Source of the DNA: Pseudomonadota bacterium
GTDB lineage: Bacteria > Myxococcota_A > Polyangia > Haliangiales > Haliangiaceae
Direction of reading: 5' to 3'
DNA length: 13,848 bases
NCBI GenBank assembly: GCA_023428295.1
Contig: JAEYYV010000338.1
Location: forward strand, 1 to 13,848
The position numbers and the translations under genes were made by a program. Of the stretch, positions 9,960-13,848 are shown one piece after another. Numbering within the stretch: position 1 is the stretch's first letter; every line of letters begins with the position of its first letter. The notes below the pieces were generated by a model. That model was given only the letters and a program-made list of their open reading frames with translations. It was not told the origin of the DNA and did no database searches.

Positions 9960-10904
9960 ATGGCCAAACGGATCTTGGTTACAGGTGGTGCTGGCTTTCT
10001 CGGTTCTCATCTCTGCGAGCGGTTGATCCGCGAGGGTCACGAGGTCATCTGCGTCGACGATCTGTTCACCGGCAGCCGTCGCAACCTCGACGCGCTGTTG
10101 CCCAACCATCGCTTCGAGTTCGTGCGCCACGACGTGACGCAGCCGATGCACATCGAGTGCGACGAGATCTATCACCTCGCGTGTCCGGCCTCGCCGATCC
10201 ACTACCAGCGCAATCCGGTGCGCACGATCCGCACGTGCGTCCAGGGAACGCTCAACGCGCTCGAGCTCGCGCGCGAGGTCCACGCGCGCATCTTGATCGC
10301 GTCGACGAGCGAGGTGTACGGCGATCCGCTCGTGCACCCGCAGGTCGAGGGCTACTGGGGCAACGTGAACCCGATCGGTCCACGCGCTTGCTACGACGAG
10401 GGCAAGCGATGCGCCGAGGCGCTCGCGGCGTCCTACGCGCAGCAGTACGACGTGGGTGTTCGCATCGCGCGCATCTTCAACACGTACGGTCCGCGCATGC
10501 ATCCCAACGACGGGCGCGTGGTGTCGAACTTCATCGTGCAGTGCCTGCGCGGTGAGTCGATCACGCTGTTCGGCAGCGGATCCCAGACGCGCTCGTTCTG
10601 CTACGTCGACGACTTGATCGAGGCGTTCCTGCGCCTCATGGGCTCGCCGCTCGACGTGCCGTGCAACCTCGGCAATCCGAGCGAGGCAACCATCGGCGAG
10701 CTCGCCGAGCGCATCAAGGCGCTGACCGGCTCCTCGTCGACGATCTCGTACGAGCCGCTGCCGGTCGACGATCCGGTGCGGCGCAAGCCCGACATCTCGC
10801 GCGCGGTGGAGCACCTCGGGTGGAGCCCCACGATCGTTCTCGACGAGGGCCTCGCGCGCACGATCGATTACTTCCGCGATCACCTGAAGGAGCTGACGCG
10901 CTGA
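9960..10904 (+). CDS. UDP-glucuronate decarboxylase / UDP-xylose synthase (extended SDR)
   Basis: A 314-aa NAD-dependent extended short-chain dehydrogenase. The Rossmann motif GGAGFLGSH is at residues 9-17, TSEVYGDP at 116-123, and the catalytic Y145-x3-K149 lies in CYDEGKR. The combination ACPASPIHYQ, TSEVYGDP, GPRACYDEGKR and RIFNTYGPRM is characteristic of UDP-xylose synthases, which oxidise and decarboxylate UDP-glucuronate to UDP-xylose for surface polysaccharides or O-antigen; 4,6-dehydratases differ in these segments. It lacks the membrane anchor of eukaryotic forms and is cytosolic. The ATG is eight bases after the stop of the TPR-HEAT gene and is preceded by GAGAG, the clearest ribosome binding site in the window, so it is probably the last gene of the vWA unit. 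The open frame extends far upstream but only as antisense-like shadow of the preceding gene. Confidence 0.93.
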   Translation: MAKRILVTGGAGFLGSHLCERLIREGHEVICVDDLFTGSRRNLDALLPNHRFEFVRHDVTQPMHIECDEIYHLACPASPIHYQRNPVRTIRTCVQGTLNALELAREVHARILIASTSEVYGDPLVHPQVEGYWGNVNPIGPRACYDEGKRCAEALAASYAQQYDVGVRIARIFNTYGPRMHPNDGRVVSNFIVQCLRGESITLFGSGSQTRSFCYVDDLIEAFLRLMGSPLDVPCNLGNPSEATIGELAERIKALTGSSSTISYEPLPVDDPVRRKPDISRAVEHLGWSPTIVLDEGLARTIDYFRDHLKELTR

Positions 10905-10924
10905 TGCGCGCATAGGCGATCTGA

Positions 10925-10930
10925 TATCGT
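10925..10930 (+). promoter_or_regulatory. Putative extended -10 (TGA-TATCGT) of the Cys-rich lipoprotein
   Basis: TATCGT preceded by TGA begins 13 nt before the ATG at 10938, in the 33-bp gap after the decarboxylase gene. There is no Shine-Dalgarno sequence in the CCCGCG stretch before the ATG. It suggests that the lipoprotein is transcribed independently of the vWA unit, as a leaderless message. Confidence 0.45.
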
Positions 10931-10937
10931 TCCCGCG

Positions 10938-11858
10938 ATGGCACTTCGATCCACGCTCGCGCTGCTCGTGCTCGTCGTCGGTTGTGATTCGAAGGCAACC
11001 GCGTCGGACCCGCCCACCGGCGGTGTTCGCGCGGAGCAGAAATCGAAAGAGTTCGAGAGCTGCGGAACGAGCGCGCACTGCGCGGACGATCTGCGCTGCT
11101 TCGATCAAGTGTGCCAGCGCCCGGCGCGCTCGGCCGTCGGCGACTACTACGCGGCGGTCGGACGCAACGCGCTCGCCAACAACAAGGCGGCGGACGCGGT
11201 CGATGCCTACGCCACCGCGCTCACGCACTACGACGCGGAGAAGATCCCCGTGCCGCCCGCGCTCGATTGCGAGTACGGCGCTGCGCTCGCGGCGGGGCGT
11301 AGCAACAAGGAGAACGCCGAGCTCGGCGCGCGTGTCTTGCACCGCTGCGTGCTCGCTGTCCCGCCGGCGAGCTCCATGCGCGCGCGTGCGATGAGCTCGC
11401 TCGCGCTGCTCGGCGAGGTCGGCCTCGATCCGCTGCTCATCGGTGGGCCCAAGCTCGCCGACGCGTATCTCAAGGGCCCGGTGAAGCCCACCACCGACAA
11501 GCTCGTGGTCACTGCATCGCTGAGCCCCGCGCCCACCAAGACCACGCCGATCATCGAGGCCCTGTTCGCCGAGCCGGATCTCAAGTCCGCGCTGATCGCT
11601 TGCTGGAGTCAGTACAACGAGGCGTCCAAGAAAGAGGCCCTCTCCGCCACGATCGGCTTCAAGGGTGCGTTCCAGCGGGGCGAGTACGAGGATGACCCGG
11701 TTCGCTTTGTCCTCAAGTTCGAGGCGCCGTTGGGCCTGCCGGCAGGCTCGCCCGAGGCCACCGCCGACGCCTGCGTGCGCGGCATCGTGGAGCCTGCGAT
11801 CAAAGGCCTGAAGATCGCTGAGGCTTTCACCACGAAACTAACGATTACCGTGAAGTGA
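10938..11858 (+). CDS. Cys-rich TPR-like lipoprotein, 306 aa
   Basis: The N-terminus is a type II signal peptide with hydrophobic core LALLVLVVG and lipobox V-V-G-C, so Cys16 is lipidated. After a low-complexity linker comes a small disulfide-type module, C42-x5-C48-x5-C54-x4-C59, of the kind common in exported myxobacterial proteins. Residues about 65-120 look like one or two TPR hairpins (YYAAVGRNALANNKAADAVD). The C-terminal 90 residues, with a conserved-looking ACVRGIVEPAIKGLKI segment and final beta strands, resemble the C-terminal domain of AgmX/PglI-like gliding and TonB-related proteins, a weak similarity from memory. Role unknown; outer-membrane or periplasmic location is expected. 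It is followed after 26 bp by rlmN. Confidence 0.88.
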   Translation: MALRSTLALLVLVVGCDSKATASDPPTGGVRAEQKSKEFESCGTSAHCADDLRCFDQVCQRPARSAVGDYYAAVGRNALANNKAADAVDAYATALTHYDAEKIPVPPALDCEYGAALAAGRSNKENAELGARVLHRCVLAVPPASSMRARAMSSLALLGEVGLDPLLIGGPKLADAYLKGPVKPTTDKLVVTASLSPAPTKTTPIIEALFAEPDLKSALIACWSQYNEASKKEALSATIGFKGAFQRGEYEDDPVRFVLKFEAPLGLPAGSPEATADACVRGIVEPAIKGLKIAEAFTTKLTITVK

Positions 11859-11868
11859 GTCCGGATGG

Positions 11869-11874
11869 TACGTA
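11869..11874 (+). promoter_or_regulatory. Weak -10-like hexamer (TGG-TACGTA) before rlmN
   Basis: TACGTA preceded by TGG begins 16 nt before the ATG at 11885. It departs from TAnnnT in its last base. No ribosome binding site is visible in GCGGCCCC before the ATG. The geometry is like that of the other putative leaderless promoters, but the match is the poorest of the set. Confidence 0.25.
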
Positions 11875-11884
11875 GTGCGGCCCC

Positions 11885-13006
11885 ATGGCCGTCGCTCCTG
11901 ACACGCTGCCCGACCTCCGGGCGATGACCCTCGACGACGCGGAGGCCTTCGCGGTCGCGCAGGGCTGGCCGCGCTTTCGCGGCGAGCAAGTGTGGCGCTG
12001 GGTGCACGACAAAGGCGCGCGCACGTTCGCCGAGATGACCAACCTGTCGGCCGACACGCGCGAGCAATTCGCAGCCAAGGCGACGATCGGGTCGCTCACC
12101 GTCGCCGAAGTGCAGACCTCGCGCGACGGGACGCGCAAGCTGCGCCTCGTCACGCGCGACGGCAGCTCCATCGAGAGCGTGCTCATCCCGATGGGCGAGC
12201 ACGTCACGCAATGCATCTCGTCGCAGGTCGGCTGCGCGGTCGATTGTCAGTTCTGCGCGACCGCCAAGCTCGGGCTCAAGCGCAACCTCGACGCGGGCGA
12301 GATCGTCGACCAGGTCTACCTCGGTCGCCGCTTGCTCGCCGAGGTCGCGCCCGACACGCGCCTCTCGAACATCGTCTACATGGGGATGGGCGAGCCGCTT
12401 CACAACTACGACAACCTCGTTCGCTCGCTGAAGATCCTCACCAACGACAAGGGCGCGAAGCTCGCGCAGCGCCGCATCACCGTGTCCACGTCGGGCCTCG
12501 TGCCCAAGCTCGAGAAGCTCGGCAACGAGACGGTGCGCCCGAACCTCGCGGTGTCGCTCAACGCGCCCAACGATTCCGTTCGCGATCAGATCATGCCGAT
12601 CAATCGCAAGTGGAACATCGACAAGCTGCTCTCGGCGCTCAAGGCGTATCCCCTCGAGCAGCGCCGCCGTATCACGTTCGAGTACGTGCTGCTCGCCGGC
12701 GTGAACGACTCGCTCGCCGACGCGGCGCAGCTCGCGAAGCTCCTGCGCGGGTTCAAGTGCAAGGTGAACATCATCCCGTACAACCCGCACCCGGAAGCGG
12801 AGTACGCGCGCCCCTCGCCCGCGCAGGTCGAAGCGTTCCAGAACGAGTGCAAGCGCCTCGGTATGTCGACCTACCTGCGCGTGCCCAAGGGCGACGATAT
12901 CGACGCCGCGTGCGGCCAACTCGCGAACCGCTCGAACGGCTCGCCCGTGGTGCCGCTGCGCGTGCGCAAGAAGGCGGAGCTGCCGCCTCCACCTCCCGTG
13001 GAGTGA
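11885..13006 (+). CDS. rlmN: 23S rRNA (adenine-2503-C2)-methyltransferase RlmN
   Basis: A 373-aa radical SAM methyltransferase of the RlmN/Cfr family, which methylates C2 of A2503 in 23S rRNA (and A37 of some tRNAs). The [4Fe-4S] cluster cysteines are C117-x3-C121-x2-C124 in CAVDCQFC. The two catalytic cysteines are visible at equivalent spacing: Cys110, seven residues before the cluster, and Cys343 near the C-terminus in AACGQLA, matching C118 and C355 of the E. coli enzyme. GMGEPLHNYDN and the N-terminal RGEQVWRWVHDKG are typical of RlmN. Length is normal. The family members RlmN and Cfr differ little, but a single chromosomal copy in this housekeeping context with the N-terminal accessory domain fits RlmN. 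The protein is cytosolic. Confidence 0.97.
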   Translation: MAVAPDTLPDLRAMTLDDAEAFAVAQGWPRFRGEQVWRWVHDKGARTFAEMTNLSADTREQFAAKATIGSLTVAEVQTSRDGTRKLRLVTRDGSSIESVLIPMGEHVTQCISSQVGCAVDCQFCATAKLGLKRNLDAGEIVDQVYLGRRLLAEVAPDTRLSNIVYMGMGEPLHNYDNLVRSLKILTNDKGAKLAQRRITVSTSGLVPKLEKLGNETVRPNLAVSLNAPNDSVRDQIMPINRKWNIDKLLSALKAYPLEQRRRITFEYVLLAGVNDSLADAAQLAKLLRGFKCKVNIIPYNPHPEAEYARPSPAQVEAFQNECKRLGMSTYLRVPKGDDIDAACGQLANRSNGSPVVPLRVRKKAELPPPPPVE

Positions 13007-13032
13007 ACCCATAAACGGCGCGTGCCGTGCGC

Positions 13033-13038
13033 TATGCT
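13033..13038 (+). promoter_or_regulatory. Putative -10 hexamer (TATGCT) of the right-edge membrane protein
   Basis: TATGCT begins 14 nt before the GTG at 13047, in the 40-bp gap after rlmN. No Shine-Dalgarno sequence lies between it and the GTG. This placement supports the GTG as the start and predicts a leaderless mRNA. Confidence 0.45.
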
Positions 13039-13046
13039 CCCCAGCG

Positions 13047-13848
13047 GTGCCCGAGGCTGGAAGCGAGCAGGAGACCGCGCCACCGCCGCGCTTTCTGTTG
13101 CGCCCGGCGGGTGTGCTCACGCAGCTGCTCTGCGCGTTCGCGCTGCTGCTCGGCACGATCAGCGTCATCCTCGTGATCCAGAACAAGTCGGGCGGGATGC
13201 CGCTCGCCATCCTCTGGGCGGTGGCCGCGATGACAGGCGTCGTGTTCGGCGGCCTCATGTCGCGCGGCGGCATGCCGAGCGTGATCGCGAGCGCGTTCAT
13301 CACCGGCGCGTTCGGCACGGTGCTGCTCGTGATCGATTGGGACGCGCTGCGCTCGCTGTTGCGCCTGTTGCCCGAGGACGACGTCGCGATGATCGCCGAC
13401 ATCCTCGTCGGCGTCGCGATCGCGATGGTCGCCACGACCGTCTTGTCCATCGCGTCCATTCCGCAAGCACGCGCGTACCACCGCGCCCTGCGCGAAGCGG
13501 AAGCCGAGGCCGAGAAGAGCGGCTTCTTCGCCGCGCAGACGAGCGGCGCGATGCCCGCGCAGGTGCAGGTGCCGATCACGATTCCCGGCCGCGCGACGCG
13601 AACGCTGTCGGTGCAGCCGGATCCAGCATTGATGGCGACCGAGCGCGCGGACCCATCACTGTACGCGCCACCGCCGGGCTACGTCGCGCCCGGACACGCA
13701 CAGGTGCAGGCCGCGCACGCGCAGTCCGCGCCGCAGGCGCTGCCGGCGACGATGGGGCCGCCGGGCTTCGCACCTCCGCATGGTGGCTCGTACGGCGTCG
13801 AGCCCGCGACGATGCCGCGTCGGCGAACCGCTCCGAGCGCGGTGGCTC
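13047..13848 (+). CDS. Partial four-helix membrane protein with Pro/Ala/Gln-rich tail (runs off right edge)
   Basis: From the GTG at 13047 the frame stays open for 267 codons to the window edge. The N-terminus is a short polar Pro-rich segment, followed by four hydrophobic helices at about residues 22-44, 52-71, 78-96 and 113-137. A charged stretch with an Ala-Glu repeat (about 149-157) follows, then a low-complexity tail rich in Pro, Ala, Gln and Gly from about 163 onward with repeated PPG and AHAQ-like elements. Both ends of the membrane part are probably cytoplasmic. I do not recognise a family; the small four-helix core with a long disordered tail could be a scaffold or a sensor input domain whose effector lies beyond the edge. 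It is preceded by rlmN and has its own promoter-like hexamer. Confidence 0.75.
   Translation, partial: MPEAGSEQETAPPPRFLLRPAGVLTQLLCAFALLLGTISVILVIQNKSGGMPLAILWAVAAMTGVVFGGLMSRGGMPSVIASAFITGAFGTVLLVIDWDALRSLLRLLPEDDVAMIADILVGVAIAMVATTVLSIASIPQARAYHRALREAEAEAEKSGFFAAQTSGAMPAQVQVPITIPGRATRTLSVQPDPALMATERADPSLYAPPPGYVAPGHAQVQAAHAQSAPQALPATMGPPGFAPPHGGSYGVEPATMPRRRTAPSAVA

Noticed and set aside
10904..10913. Ten-base palindrome ATGCGCGCAT after the decarboxylase stop
   Set aside because: Too short for a terminator, no loop or T-run, and CG-alternating palindromes are common in this DNA.
11609..13579. 656-codon minus-strand frame spanning rlmN
   Set aside because: It covers the opposite strand of the lipoprotein end, rlmN and the membrane protein, all better supported; no recognisable domain.

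Overview
The window is very G+C-rich DNA with strong third-position G/C bias. Gene content includes several lipoproteins with short Cys-rich or low-complexity N-termini, a MoxR/vWA cluster, and long spurious antisense frames. This suggests a myxobacterium-like bacterium (Myxococcota, Polyangia-type), but that is inferred from style, as no phylogenetic marker was compared.

Layout. The left edge holds the 5' end of a minus-strand lipoprotein gene (72 to <1). It is divergent from a two-gene unit of large proteins I cannot assign: a 508-aa mostly beta-looking protein (112-1638) and a 399-aa mostly alpha-helical protein (1642-2841). A minus-strand lipoprotein (3916-2738) converges on and overlaps the second of these by 104 bp. 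A MoxR/RavA-type AAA+ ATPase follows (4031-5260), then two minus-strand genes: a DUF1993/DinB-like protein (5797-5288) and an endonuclease/exonuclease/phosphatase-fold enzyme (6542-5808). Next comes a tight plus-strand unit: vWA protein (6616-8139), TPR-HEAT solenoid protein (8140-9951) and a UDP-xylose synthase-type decarboxylase (9960-10904). The right end carries a Cys-rich lipoprotein (10938-11858), the 23S rRNA methyltransferase RlmN (11885-13006) and a truncated four-helix membrane protein (13047 to the edge).

How the genes may work together. The five plus-strand genes (unknown 508-aa, unknown 399-aa, MoxR, vWA, TPR-HEAT) look like one functional system interrupted by unrelated minus-strand genes. 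MoxR ATPases and vWA proteins act as a chaperone/adaptor pair, and comparative genomics has described MoxR-vWA 'ternary' NTPase systems with extra lineage-specific components. The two unknown proteins and the solenoid would be the variable partners. This is the best candidate for an undescribed system here. The rest (RlmN, UDP-xylose synthase, phosphatase-fold enzyme, DUF1993) is housekeeping or accessory.

A second signal runs through the window. Most transcription-unit-initial genes have a TAnnnT-like hexamer, often as an extended -10 (TGn-TAnnnT), starting only 12-18 nt before the start codon and with no Shine-Dalgarno sequence. That geometry predicts leaderless or nearly leaderless mRNAs, whereas genes inside operons lack it. 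There is no gene-free stretch longer than about 120 bp, and I see no tRNA, rRNA, CRISPR array, IS element or phage gene.
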